From Acidobacteriota bacterium (GTDB lineage: Bacteria; Acidobacteriota; Vicinamibacteria; Fen-336), in assembly GCA_022340545.1 (NCBI GenBank), contig JAJDNV010000014.1:1-50592 (forward strand): a DNA stretch of 50,592 nucleotides, in the 5' to 3' direction. A model generated the notes under the pieces. That model saw only the letters and a list, made by a program, of their open reading frames with translations, searched no databases and was not told the DNA's origin. Positions 42,560 to 50,592 of the stretch are shown here, piece by piece. Position 1 is the stretch's first letter, and the number at the start of each line of letters is the position of its first letter. The translations under genes were made by a program, and so were the position numbers.

Positions 42560-44277
42560 TCATCGGGGCCGGCTGCGACACGCCGGCCGCCCCACCGGAA
42601 TCGAACGCCGCCGGGTTTGAGCTCGACCTTCCGGACGGATGGAAGACGGCTTCCCGGACGATCCTGCCTGACAACCTGCTGCGCGACGTCAGCCGGCTCG
42701 CGAGCGACGAGTTCGAGGGCCGCCTGCCCGGCAGCAACGGCGATCGGCTCGCGCGCCGGTACCTGATCGATCGACTCGCGGAGATGGGCTATGAGCCGTT
42801 CTTCGACGGGGGCCGCTGGGAGCAGCCCCTGGATATCGTCGGCCTGAGCTCCGCCATGCCCGAGCAGTGGATCTTCCACGGCCCCGAGGGAAACTCGGTC
42901 TCCTATGCATTCGCCGACGAGTACATGGGCGCGAGCGGCGTCCAGCAGCCCCACGTCTCCATCACCGACGCCGAGGTCGTCTTCGTCGGCTATGGCATCC
43001 AGGCACCGGAGGAAGGCTGGGACGACTTCAAGGGCGTCGACCTGCGCGGCAAGGTGCTGCTGATGCTCAACGACGACCCCGACTGGGACCCCGAGATCTT
43101 CGCCGGCGAGCGCAAGCTCTACTACGGCCGCTGGACATACAAGTACGAAAGCGCGGCACGCCAGGGGGCCGCGGCCGCGATCATCATCCACACCACGCCC
43201 TCCGCCGGCTACCCCTGGCAGGTGGTGCGCTCGTCGTGGATGGGCGAGCAGTTCGAGCTGCCCGCCGGCGAGGAGCCGCGGAACCAGCTCAACGCCTGGC
43301 TCACCGAGGACGCCTCCCGGCGGCTGGTGGCGCTGTCCGGCCACGACCTCGACGCGCTCGTCGAGAGCGCCCGCTCGCGGGACTTCCGGCCGGTGCCGCT
43401 GAATATCACCACCTCGATCGAGTTCTCCAATGAGGTCCGCAGCACGGAGACGGCCAACGTGGCCGGCATTCTGCGCGGGTCCGATCCCGCGCTCGCCGAG
43501 CAGGCGGTGGTGCTCTCGGCCCACCACGACCACTTCGGTATCGGCGAGCCGGACGCGAGCGGGGACGTCATCTACAACGGCGCCCTCGACAACGGCGTCG
43601 CCATGTCACAGGCGCTGGCCGTGGCGGGCGCCTTCACCAGGCTGCCGCAGCGGCCGCGACGCAGCATCGTCGTCCTCTTTCCGGCCGCGGAGGAGCAGGG
43701 CATCCTCGGCTCGAGATACTTCGTCCACAGCGGTGCGATCCACCCCGGCCTCATAGCCGCCAACATCAACTTCGAGCTCGGTAACGTCTGGGGCCGCACC
43801 CGTGACGTGATGGTGTACGGGCTCGGCAAGTCGGGGCTCGACGAGTGGCTGGCCGTGGCGGCCCGCTCGCAGGATCGGGTGATCACCCCGGAGCAGGACG
43901 TCCGCGCCGGCTGGTTCTATCGGTCGGACCAGATCAGCTTCGCCCGCGTCGGCGTGCCCGCGATCTGGTTCAAGTCGGGAGTGGACTTCGTCGGCCGGGA
44001 GCCCGGCTGGGGCGAGGCGCGCTACGCCGAGTGGATCGCCAACGACTATCACCAGCCGAGCGACGAGGTGCGTGACAGCTGGGTGCTCGACGGCCTCGCC
44101 GAGGATGCGCAACTGGCCTTCATGCTCGCCGCCGCGGTGGCGACCGCCGACAACCCGCCGACCTGGAACCCCGGCGACGAGTTCGAGGACGAGCGACAGC
44201 AGGCGTTGGAGGATCTCGGAACCAGGGCTGGCGGTCCTGCCATCGGCGAGGCGGGTCCAGCCTCACCGCTCCCATGA
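42526..44277 (+). CDS. M28 family peptidase, lipoprotein
   Basis: Exported zinc aminopeptidase of 583 residues. A lipoprotein signal ends at C17 (VVIGAGC). A PA-like insert (about 140-260) interrupts the catalytic domain. M28 zinc-site motifs: SAHHDHFGIG, YNGALDNGVAM, PAAEEQGILGSRYF, INFELGN and, near the C-terminus, NDYHQPSDE. All ligand positions look intact, so an active peptidase acting on extracellular peptides is likely. It is the functional partner of the truncated gene start in repeat copy 1. The C-terminal tail (about 540-583) is Glu/Ala/Pro rich. Confidence 0.92.
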   Translation: MRGLAIVCLAVVIGAGCDTPAAPPESNAAGFELDLPDGWKTASRTILPDNLLRDVSRLASDEFEGRLPGSNGDRLARRYLIDRLAEMGYEPFFDGGRWEQPLDIVGLSSAMPEQWIFHGPEGNSVSYAFADEYMGASGVQQPHVSITDAEVVFVGYGIQAPEEGWDDFKGVDLRGKVLLMLNDDPDWDPEIFAGERKLYYGRWTYKYESAARQGAAAAIIIHTTPSAGYPWQVVRSSWMGEQFELPAGEEPRNQLNAWLTEDASRRLVALSGHDLDALVESARSRDFRPVPLNITTSIEFSNEVRSTETANVAGILRGSDPALAEQAVVLSAHHDHFGIGEPDASGDVIYNGALDNGVAMSQALAVAGAFTRLPQRPRRSIVVLFPAAEEQGILGSRYFVHSGAIHPGLIAANINFELGNVWGRTRDVMVYGLGKSGLDEWLAVAARSQDRVITPEQDVRAGWFYRSDQISFARVGVPAIWFKSGVDFVGREPGWGEARYAEWIANDYHQPSDEVRDSWVLDGLAEDAQLAFMLAAAVATADNPPTWNPGDEFEDERQQALEDLGTRAGGPAIGEAGPASPLP

Positions 44278-44370
44278 CCGGGCCCTGAGATCTCGGGTTC
44301 AGCCCGCCGAGCTCCACTCCATCCGGACCGGGTCCGTGTCGCGTCCCGCCGCCACCTGATCCCGGACCTT

Positions 44371-44421
44371 TCACCTCTGTAATCCCCGTGACAGCGCACG
44401 GCAAGGCGTTTGTCCGTCCAA
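44371..44421 (+). promoter_or_regulatory. 51-bp element shared with the BON gene (copy B)
   Basis: CTGTAATCCCCGTGACAG at 44377-44394, CGGCAAGGCG at 44399-44408 and CGTCCAA at 44415-44421, at the same offsets as copy A (32107-32157). It lies 115 bases before the htrA ATG. Candidate ECF-type promoter or operator for envelope-stress genes. The remaining 44278-44536 gap shows nothing else clear. Confidence 0.6.
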
Positions 44422-44536
44422 TAGGTTGAGAGTCGAGAAGGTCGACGGCTCGGTCCGGGAGGCCAGATGAAGACCACGAACACGCTGGACCTGGCGCCGG
44501 CAAGACGACCTCAGGGTGTGAGTTGAGGTGAGGGCC

Positions 44537-46051
44537 ATGAGAGTGAAAGAGATCATCAGGTCCAAGAGGTTCAGGTTTCTCGGCGCGCTGGCATCGGCCG
44601 GTCTCATCGGCGTCTTCCTGGGCGCCGTGGGGTCCGGGGAGCTGCAGGGGGCGGAGCGCCCCCCGAGCGAAAAGGTCGCTCCCCCGGCGCCGCTTCCGGC
44701 TCCGGGCATCCCCCTGGGTATGGAGACGTTCCAGGGCATTGCCCAGAGGGACGATGCGGCGGTCGTCAACATCAGTACGTCGAAGGTGATTCACGAGGTG
44801 CGGACGGAGAATCCCTTCTTCCAGTTTTTCGGTCCCGGGGGAGCCCCGTCCGTGACCCCGTGGGGTCACCAGGGAGGCGAGACCCTGACCCAGCGCAGCC
44901 TCGGCTCCGGCTTCATCGTGGACGACAAGGGGTACATCCTGACCAACCGCCACGTCGTCGACGACGCCGACGAGGTGACGGTCACCCTCACGAACGGGCA
45001 TCACTACAAGGCCAAGACCGTTGGCCAGGACACCCGCACCGACATCGCGCTTCTTCAGATCGAGCCGCATGAGGCTCTCCAGCCCCTCCCATTCGGCGAT
45101 TCCAGCACCACCCGGGTGGGCGAGTGGGTGATGGCGATCGGCAACCCCTTCGGCCTCGGTGGCAACAGCGTCACGGTCGGCGTCGTCTCCTTCAAGGGGC
45201 GCCCGCTCGACCTGGCGACCAGGGGCACTCCGATCGAGATGCTCCAGACCGACGCCGCCATCAACCCCGGCAACTCGGGTGGCCCGCTCATCAACGCGCG
45301 GGGCGAAGTCGTGGGCATCAACACCCTGATCATGACCGGCGGCGCCCAGCAGTACTCCGGTGTCGGGTTTGCGGTGCCGATCAACGTCGCCCGCGAGATC
45401 CTGCCCCAGCTCCGCGAGACCGGCCACGTGGTGCGCGGCTGGCTCGGCGTCCAGATCCAGGACGTCGACGAGGACCTCGCGAAGACCCTGAAGATGAAGG
45501 AGGCGCACGGCGCGATCGTGAGCGACGTGACCGCCGGCAGCCCCGCGGATGAGGCCGGGCTGAAGCCGGGCGACGTGGTCGTCGCCCTGGACGGGCAGCC
45601 GATGGAGGATGGCTCGGATCTGTCCCGCCACGTCGCGAGCAAGGGTCCGGACGCGAAGGTGGCCCTCGAGATCCTGCACGACGGATCCAGGAAGACAGTT
45701 CGCGCCACCCTCGGGACGTTCCCCGACGGGACGGCAGCCGTCGGCGGAGCCTCCGGAACGGATCACGGGTACCTCGGGATCGCCGCCCAGACGTTGACCC
45801 CGGACCTCGCGCAGAGCCTCGGGATCCCCCCCGACACCCGTGGTGTCGCGGTGGTGGGCGTCGAGCCGGGCGGCCGGGCGGACGCCGCCGGGCTTCGAGA
45901 GCGCGACGTGATCGTGAGCGTGGACGGCCAGCCGGTGACCGACACCGCGAGCCTGGAGGCGGCGGTGGACAGAGCGCACTCGGAGGAGCTGATGCGTCTG
46001 CGCGTGCGCAGGGGGAACGGCTACATCTTCATCGTGGTGAGGGCGTCATGA
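44537..46051 (+). CDS. degP: Periplasmic serine protease HtrA/DegP
   Basis: Chaperone-protease for misfolded envelope proteins, 504 residues. A hydrophobic N-terminal segment (about 14-33) acts as signal or anchor. The trypsin-like domain has the full triad H139 (LTNRHVV), D169 (TRTDIAL) and S247 (NPGNSGGPL). Two PDZ domains follow, about 275-370 and 405-500, the DegP/DegQ order. ATG 44537 has GAGGTGAGG before it; a GTG at 44528 is an alternative. The stop overlaps the next start (ATGA). The upstream element is shared with the BON gene, pointing to a stress regulon. Confidence 0.95.
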   Translation: MRVKEIIRSKRFRFLGALASAGLIGVFLGAVGSGELQGAERPPSEKVAPPAPLPAPGIPLGMETFQGIAQRDDAAVVNISTSKVIHEVRTENPFFQFFGPGGAPSVTPWGHQGGETLTQRSLGSGFIVDDKGYILTNRHVVDDADEVTVTLTNGHHYKAKTVGQDTRTDIALLQIEPHEALQPLPFGDSSTTRVGEWVMAIGNPFGLGGNSVTVGVVSFKGRPLDLATRGTPIEMLQTDAAINPGNSGGPLINARGEVVGINTLIMTGGAQQYSGVGFAVPINVAREILPQLRETGHVVRGWLGVQIQDVDEDLAKTLKMKEAHGAIVSDVTAGSPADEAGLKPGDVVVALDGQPMEDGSDLSRHVASKGPDAKVALEILHDGSRKTVRATLGTFPDGTAAVGGASGTDHGYLGIAAQTLTPDLAQSLGIPPDTRGVAVVGVEPGGRADAAGLRERDVIVSVDGQPVTDTASLEAAVDRAHSEELMRLRVRRGNGYIFIVVRAS

Positions 46052-46671
46052 GTGCGCTCGAGGCCCCTACCGAAATCCTCCTCGTGGCGTTCTTCAAGGA
46101 CGCGGCCCGGGTGGAGTCGGCGGTGGAGTCGCTCTGGCGTCGCGGCTTCGACTCGGACCGACTGTCGCTGCTGGCCCGCAACCCGCGGAGGTCAGCCGAC
46201 GAGGCCGGCCTCCGGACCCCCGACTGGCGCCGGCAGCGGGCCGTCTCCCCACATCTGTGGTTCGGCCTCCAGCGATCCGCCCTCGTTCGGCTGCCGCACA
46301 TCGGGCAGGTCGTCGCCCTCGGCGCGATCGCCGAGGAGCTCACCGACGGGCCGGCGTCCCGGCGAGGGGTCGACCGTCTGCCGCGGGCGCTGCGGCGGCT
46401 CGGCCTCCCCGAGGACGAGGCCGAGACGGTCGAGCGAGCGGTTGGAGGACGCCAGGTTTTTCTCGCCGCCCGGGTGTCGCGAGCGGAGGCGCACGACTGG
46501 GCCGCGCTCCTCAAGGTGGCGGGCGCCATCTCCATCACCGCGCGTCTCCGGCTCGAGCCGTGGCCGCGCGTCCCTCACCGTCGGAAGGCTCGCCGGGCGT
46601 CCCGGCCCCGCTCTCGCCGTGGCCACGCCTCAATCGTCAGCGGGGCAGGGTCGTCGATCCCGTCACGCTGA
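46048..46671 (+). CDS. General-stress-protein-like (YflT/17M type), htrA partner
   Basis: A 207-residue protein translationally coupled to htrA. Residues about 10-45 (ILLVAFFKDAARVESAVESLWRRGFDSDRLSLLARN) match the N-terminal ferredoxin-like unit of general stress 17M/YflT proteins. Residues about 75-165 follow their glycine/alanine helix and closing strand (LVRLPHIGQVVALGAIAEEL; LPEDEAETVERAVGGRQVFLAARV), though with fewer glycines than usual. The last about 35 residues are strongly basic and overlap the convergent GH3 gene by 35 bases. Function unknown; position with htrA supports an envelope or general stress role. Confidence 0.65.
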   Translation: MSALEAPTEILLVAFFKDAARVESAVESLWRRGFDSDRLSLLARNPRRSADEAGLRTPDWRRQRAVSPHLWFGLQRSALVRLPHIGQVVALGAIAEELTDGPASRRGVDRLPRALRRLGLPEDEAETVERAVGGRQVFLAARVSRAEAHDWAALLKVAGAISITARLRLEPWPRVPHRRKARRASRPRSRRGHASIVSGAGSSIPSR

Positions 46672-49324
46672 AGCTCACCGTCGCTGCGCCAGGGAACTCG
46701 GCGGGCTGTGCACCGCCGAGGGCCACGGTGTATGTCCCCGGCAGGATCACCCGGTCGCCCTTCTCGTTGACCTGGCCCAGAGTCCGAGGATCGACCTGGA
46801 TCGCAACGTGCGCCGTCTTGCCCGGCTCGATGTGCACCCGCGCAAACCCGCCAAGGGTGCGCAGCGGAGTGAGCGCGGTCTTCGGTTGGGTCAGGTAGAG
46901 CTGGACGACCTCGTCACCAGCGCGGCTCGAGGCGTTCCTGACGTCGACTTCGACGGTGACTGGATCCCCTGCCTTCACCGACGGACTCGACAACGTCGCA
47001 TTGCCGTACTCGAACTGCGAGTAGCTCAATCCGAAGCCGAAGCCGTAGAGCGGCTTGCCGGTGAAGTAGCGGTAGGTGCGGTTCGCCATCGAGTAGTCCT
47101 GGAACGGAGGGAGCTGGTCGACGGAAGCGTAGAAGGTCAGCGGCAGCCGTCCGGCAGGATTGTTGTCGCCCGCCAGCGTTTCGGCGATGGCAGTGCCGCC
47201 TTCCTCTCCGGGATACCAGGCCTGGAGGATGGCGCTGGCGAACTGGTGCTCGTCGGGGACAGCCAGCGCGCTGCCGCTGGTCAGGACGATGACGAGCGGG
47301 CGACCAGTGGACCTGAGGGCCTGTAGCAGGTCGCGTTGGACCCGGGGCAGGCGAATGTCCGTGCGATCGCCGCCGGTGAACCCTTCGAGATCGACCGACA
47401 TCTCTTCGCCTTCGAGCTGCGGAGAAAGGCCTACGAACGCGACCACCACATCGGACTTCTTGGCGGCCGCGACGGCCCCGTCGAGGAGCGCGGCGGCGGG
47501 AGGCTGCCAGGTGAGATCGATGCCCGCCGCGGCGGTGCTGTGCATGTACTCGAGGCGAATCGCGCGCGGACGGACGTCGTCGAAGTGGAGAAGCGCTTCT
47601 GTTCTTCCCTGCTGAGCGGTGTCAGCAACCAGGTTCCCGTCGAGATAGAGGCGGAACTGCTCGTCGCTCTCGCAGGCATAGCAGAACGCGACGCGCGCGC
47701 CGAGCCGGTAGTCGCCGGGTGCGGGAGGGACGAGGGCGCCGGTCCAGCGAACAGAGAAGTGGTTGCGCTGAAGCCCGGCCACGGGAATGGCCTTGTCCCA
47801 GTTGAAGTTCACCGTGCGATCCGAACGGACCGCAACGGGTTTGCCGCTGAAATCCGGCGTGCTGAAGTACTCTCCCTTCAGACCTTCCTCGCCATCCGGT
47901 GTGCGGAGCGCGGTGTGGGCGACGGGAACGGCAAAACCCTCGACGAGGGTGGATCCCTGGGCGTAGAGCACGGTTGCGTCCTCGAATCGGCGCTCGATGC
48001 CGCGCACGGGGGAGACCGGATCGGGTGGCGTGCCGTTGTAGTTGCCCTGGAGCGACTGGACCAGCTCCGCGGTTGGTCCGACGACGGCGATCGTGCGGAC
48101 GTCCCGAGAGAGCGGCAGTAGTCCGCCGTCGTTCTTCAACAACACGATCGCCTCGCGCGCGGCTCTGAGGGCCAGCTCGCGGTGCTCGGCCGAGTTCACC
48201 TCGGACGGTGGAATGCGGCCATACGCATACGAATCGGGCGGGTCGAACATCCCCAGACGGAAACGTGCCGTGAACAACCTCGTCAACGCACGGTCCAGGT
48301 CGGCCTCGGTGGCCAGGCCCTGCTCGAGCGAGTCCGACAGGGTGTCATAGGCCTTCGCCTGCCCGTATTGGCACTCGAGGTCCGTGCCGGCCTTGAGGGC
48401 CGCCGCGGCAGCGTGGGGGAAGTCCGGTGCGAACCTGTGGCCCGTGGCAATGTCACCCACGGCGGCGCAGTCGGAGACGACGTATCCGTCGAAGCCCCAG
48501 GCGCCACGCAGGTGATCTCGAAGGAGCATCACGCTGGCGCAGGCGGGGAAGCCGTCAACGGCGTTGTAGGCGCACATCACCGATTGCGCCCCGGCTTCGG
48601 TGATGGCCGCCCGGAACGCCGGGACGTAGGTGTCCTCGAGATCGTGGGGAGACACGTCTACGTTGAAGCCGTGCCGCAGCGGCTCCGGTCCGCTGTGGAC
48701 GGCGAAGTGCTTGGGCGTGGACACGACCTTGAGGTATCTCGGGTCGGTGCCCTGCATCCCGGAGACGTAGGCCACGGCCATGCGTCCGGAGAGGAACGGG
48801 TCCTCGCCGTAGGTCTCCTGGCCCCGTCCCCAGCGCGGATCGCGGAAGATGTTGACGTTGGGGGCCCAGAAGGTGAGCCCGAAGAACATCTCGTGATGGT
48901 CCTCGCGCATGGCCTGGTGGTACTTGGCGCGCGCTTCGGTCGAGATCGTCTCGGCCATCTGGTGCACGAGATCGGTGTCCCAGGTGGCGGCCATGGCGAT
49001 CACCTGCGGAAAGTTGGTGGCGTATCCGCCGAAGGCGACACCGTGCAGTCCTTCGTTCCACCAGTCGTAGCGGGGCACGCCGAGCCGCGGAATGGCGGCC
49101 GCATGGTCGCGCATCTGGGAGACCTTCTCTTCCAGCGTCATGCGCGAGACGAGATCTCCGACGCGCTGCTCGATCGGCAGGTCCGGATTGAGATAGGGCG
49201 CGTTCGTGGGCACAGGCTGGCCTGGCGATGAGCTCTGCGCCCAGGCCGGCGCGATCACCGCGAGTGCCACGAGCAGTCCCCGGGGGAATCGGCAACGACG
49301 ATGAGACGAGAAGTGGCGAGGCAA
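46637..49324 (-). CDS. GH3 beta-xylosidase/beta-glucosidase with PA14 insert
   Basis: Exported glycoside hydrolase of 895 residues, removing terminal xylose or glucose from oligosaccharides. GGAGG (49335-49331) is 6 bases before a TTG at 49324, giving a normal signal peptide (RGLLVALAVIAPAWAQS); ATG 49342 lacks a ribosome site but remains possible. The GH3 barrel includes YDWWNEGLHGV and FWAPNVNIFRDPRWGRGQETYGEDP, typical of the beta-xylosidase branch; the nucleophile is the Asp of VVSDCAAV. A PA14 domain (about residues 475-610) is inserted in the second domain and a fibronectin III-like domain ends the protein. It follows GH127 by 29 bases and overlaps the htrA-partner gene at the 3' end. 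Confidence 0.93.
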   Translation of the reverse strand: MPRHFSSHRRCRFPRGLLVALAVIAPAWAQSSSPGQPVPTNAPYLNPDLPIEQRVGDLVSRMTLEEKVSQMRDHAAAIPRLGVPRYDWWNEGLHGVAFGGYATNFPQVIAMAATWDTDLVHQMAETISTEARAKYHQAMREDHHEMFFGLTFWAPNVNIFRDPRWGRGQETYGEDPFLSGRMAVAYVSGMQGTDPRYLKVVSTPKHFAVHSGPEPLRHGFNVDVSPHDLEDTYVPAFRAAITEAGAQSVMCAYNAVDGFPACASVMLLRDHLRGAWGFDGYVVSDCAAVGDIATGHRFAPDFPHAAAAALKAGTDLECQYGQAKAYDTLSDSLEQGLATEADLDRALTRLFTARFRLGMFDPPDSYAYGRIPPSEVNSAEHRELALRAAREAIVLLKNDGGLLPLSRDVRTIAVVGPTAELVQSLQGNYNGTPPDPVSPVRGIERRFEDATVLYAQGSTLVEGFAVPVAHTALRTPDGEEGLKGEYFSTPDFSGKPVAVRSDRTVNFNWDKAIPVAGLQRNHFSVRWTGALVPPAPGDYRLGARVAFCYACESDEQFRLYLDGNLVADTAQQGRTEALLHFDDVRPRAIRLEYMHSTAAAGIDLTWQPPAAALLDGAVAAAKKSDVVVAFVGLSPQLEGEEMSVDLEGFTGGDRTDIRLPRVQRDLLQALRSTGRPLVIVLTSGSALAVPDEHQFASAILQAWYPGEEGGTAIAETLAGDNNPAGRLPLTFYASVDQLPPFQDYSMANRTYRYFTGKPLYGFGFGLSYSQFEYGNATLSSPSVKAGDPVTVEVDVRNASSRAGDEVVQLYLTQPKTALTPLRTLGGFARVHIEPGKTAHVAIQVDPRTLGQVNEKGDRVILPGTYTVALGGAQPAEFPGAATVSFSVTGSTTLPR

Positions 49325-49353
49325 TTCATTCCTCCGTGTCATGTGCGTGACGG

Positions 49354-50592
49354 TCAGGGGACGCGGAAGTCGAGCTGGACGAGCCGGGGGAGCCAGACCT
49401 CCATCTCGCCCTCTCCGCGGTGCGCCCACGCGTAGTAGGGAACGGCGACGAAGTCCTGTTCCCGTGTGATGACAGATCGACCGTCCGCGGCGGGTGAGAG
49501 GCCCAGCGCCCGGCCCTCGACGACCGTGATGCCCCCGAGGAGGTCCTCACGGCGACGGGCCTGGAGGGGCGCGTCGTCGGGGAGCACCAGGTTCAGCACC
49601 TTTCCGCCGTTGTCGACTGCCTCGGCGCAGTAGACGACGGGGCCGCGCTCGAGGGCCACGCGTCCGGTGTTGGCCTTCACGTCCTCGTGGCTCACCACCC
49701 GCCGCACGGGCATCGGCAGAGTCAGCTCGAGGGTGTCACCCTTCTTCCAGGTGCGTCGGATGACGGCAAAGCCCTTGACCAGCTCGACCTTCGTCGGCTC
49801 GCCGTTGACCGCGAGGACGGCCGGCTGCCCGGGGGAATCGAGGTAACGGTACAGGTCGCTCGGGACAGGGCGCCCCCGGGCCCAGCCCGGCACCCGCACG
49901 TGGACGGTGAGCTCCTCGTCCCGCTCGGGCTCCAGGGTGACCTTGACCCGACCCTCCCAGGGATAGCGTGTCTCCTGTCGGATCGTCACCGGACGACCGT
50001 CGATGTCCATCCGTGCGCTTCCGGCCACGAAGAGGTTGACGAAGACGTCCCGCTCCCGCTGCGCGTACACGTAGCCGGCGATCGAGGGCAGGAAGCGCAC
50101 GAGGTTGGTGGGGCAGCAGGAGCAATCAAACCAGCCCTTGCGGCCCGCCGCTCCCTGGTTGAAGGTCTCGTGCCCGTCCGAGGCCAGCGGGTTCGGGTAG
50201 AAGAAGTGCTCGCCGTCGAGCGACACGCCGGAAAGGACCCCGTTGTAGATCACCCGCTCGAGGACGTCGAGGTACTTCCCGTCGCCGTGGAGCAGGAACA
50301 GCCGGTGGTTCCACATCGCGTTGGCGATCGCCGCACAGGTCTCGGCGTAGGCCGTTCGGTTGGGCAGCTCGTAGTCGTCCCCGAAGGCCTCACCCTGGTG
50401 ACGGGCACCGATCCCGCCAGTGATGTAGAGCTTTCTCCCGACCACGTTCTCCCAGATCCGGCCGATGGCGTCGACGTAGCCAGGGTCGCCGGTCAGCGCT
50501 CCCACGTCGGCCATTCCCGCGTACATGTAGCCCGCTCGTACGGCGTGCCCCACCGCCTCGGTCTGCTCGACGACCGGCTCGTGATCCTGGTT
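49354..50592 (-). CDS. GH127 beta-L-arabinofuranosidase (DUF1680), 5' partial
   Basis: The frame is open to the right window edge (NQDHEPVVEQTEAV before the GTG at 50553), so the N-terminal part is outside. Removes terminal beta-L-arabinofuranose. The active-site set of HypBA1 is visible: the E-x-C pair in YAETCAAIANAMW and the Cys pair in DCSCCPTN, the second-last Cys being the nucleophile type. TGGIGARHQGEAFGDDYELPN is a family hallmark. The C-terminal beta domain reads VHVRVPGWA. Upstream of GH3 on the same strand, 29 bases apart, it suits the breakdown of arabinose-decorated plant polymers such as arabinoxylan or extensin. Confidence 0.94.
   Translation of the reverse strand, partial: NQDHEPVVEQTEAVGHAVRAGYMYAGMADVGALTGDPGYVDAIGRIWENVVGRKLYITGGIGARHQGEAFGDDYELPNRTAYAETCAAIANAMWNHRLFLLHGDGKYLDVLERVIYNGVLSGVSLDGEHFFYPNPLASDGHETFNQGAAGRKGWFDCSCCPTNLVRFLPSIAGYVYAQRERDVFVNLFVAGSARMDIDGRPVTIRQETRYPWEGRVKVTLEPERDEELTVHVRVPGWARGRPVPSDLYRYLDSPGQPAVLAVNGEPTKVELVKGFAVIRRTWKKGDTLELTLPMPVRRVVSHEDVKANTGRVALERGPVVYCAEAVDNGGKVLNLVLPDDAPLQARRREDLLGGITVVEGRALGLSPAADGRSVITREQDFVAVPYYAWAHRGEGEMEVWLPRLVQLDFRVP

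Overview
The window is GC-rich DNA (by eye about 65-70% GC) from a Gram-negative heterotroph. It encodes a TolC-type outer-membrane efflux factor, type IV pilus machinery, a lipoprotein signal, a periplasmic HtrA protease, a BON-domain protein and a Na+-pumping oxaloacetate decarboxylase. Readable -10 boxes (TATAAT, TAGACT) and GGAGG ribosome sites are bacterial. Together with several glycoside hydrolases and M28 peptidases, the mix suggests a free-living soil or sediment lineage of the Myxococcota / Methylomirabilota-Rokubacteria / Acidobacteriota kind. That placement is inference; no rRNA or tRNA gene is present.

Layout. 1-6.1 kb (+): end of a TolC-family factor, nadE, a pseudo-receiver/PilZ protein and glgP. 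6.3-9.3 kb: a zinc-ribbon protein translationally close to pilT (-), then a small membrane protein and a tandem-repeat zinc-finger protein (+). 9.3-21 kb: a divergent catabolic locus. On the minus strand lie two class III aminotransferases, a P5C-dehydrogenase-like enzyme, a two-subunit 3-oxoadipate CoA-transferase and a downstream NAALADase-like peptidase. On the plus strand lie a PcaR/PobR-type IclR regulator, a PcaF-type thiolase and an AdiC-like basic amino acid permease. 21-32 kb: a YtcJ-like amidohydrolase, a Gfo/Idh/MocA oxidoreductase with a Tat signal, a lower-GC DUF5916 outer-membrane protein, a GH2 enzyme, an MFS transporter, an orphan possible methyltransferase and a GH10 xylanase. 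32-39 kb: a triple-BON periplasmic protein, then pckA-birA-oadG-oadA-oadB (-). 39.3-42.6 kb: a decayed region with an ABC ATPase/permease deletion remnant and a 109-bp direct repeat around a tautomerase/regulator pair. 42.5-50.6 kb: an M28 lipoprotein peptidase, htrA with a stress-protein-like partner, and a GH127-GH3 pair running off the right edge.

How the genes fit together. The most interesting unit is 11.6-21 kb. Read as a pathway, it would convert a beta,omega-diamino acid (best candidate beta-lysine) through 3-aminoadipate to 3-oxoadipate, then through the CoA-transferase and PcaF thiolase to succinyl-CoA and acetyl-CoA. No aromatic ring-cleavage genes are present to supply 3-oxoadipate. 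The two arms are driven by face-to-face overlapping promoters set in a CGAA/TTCG half-site array next to the IclR gene. The pckA-oad cluster handles oxaloacetate/pyruvate/PEP exchange with Na+ export and carries its own biotin ligase. A shared 51-bp element upstream of the BON-protein and htrA genes suggests a common envelope-stress promoter.
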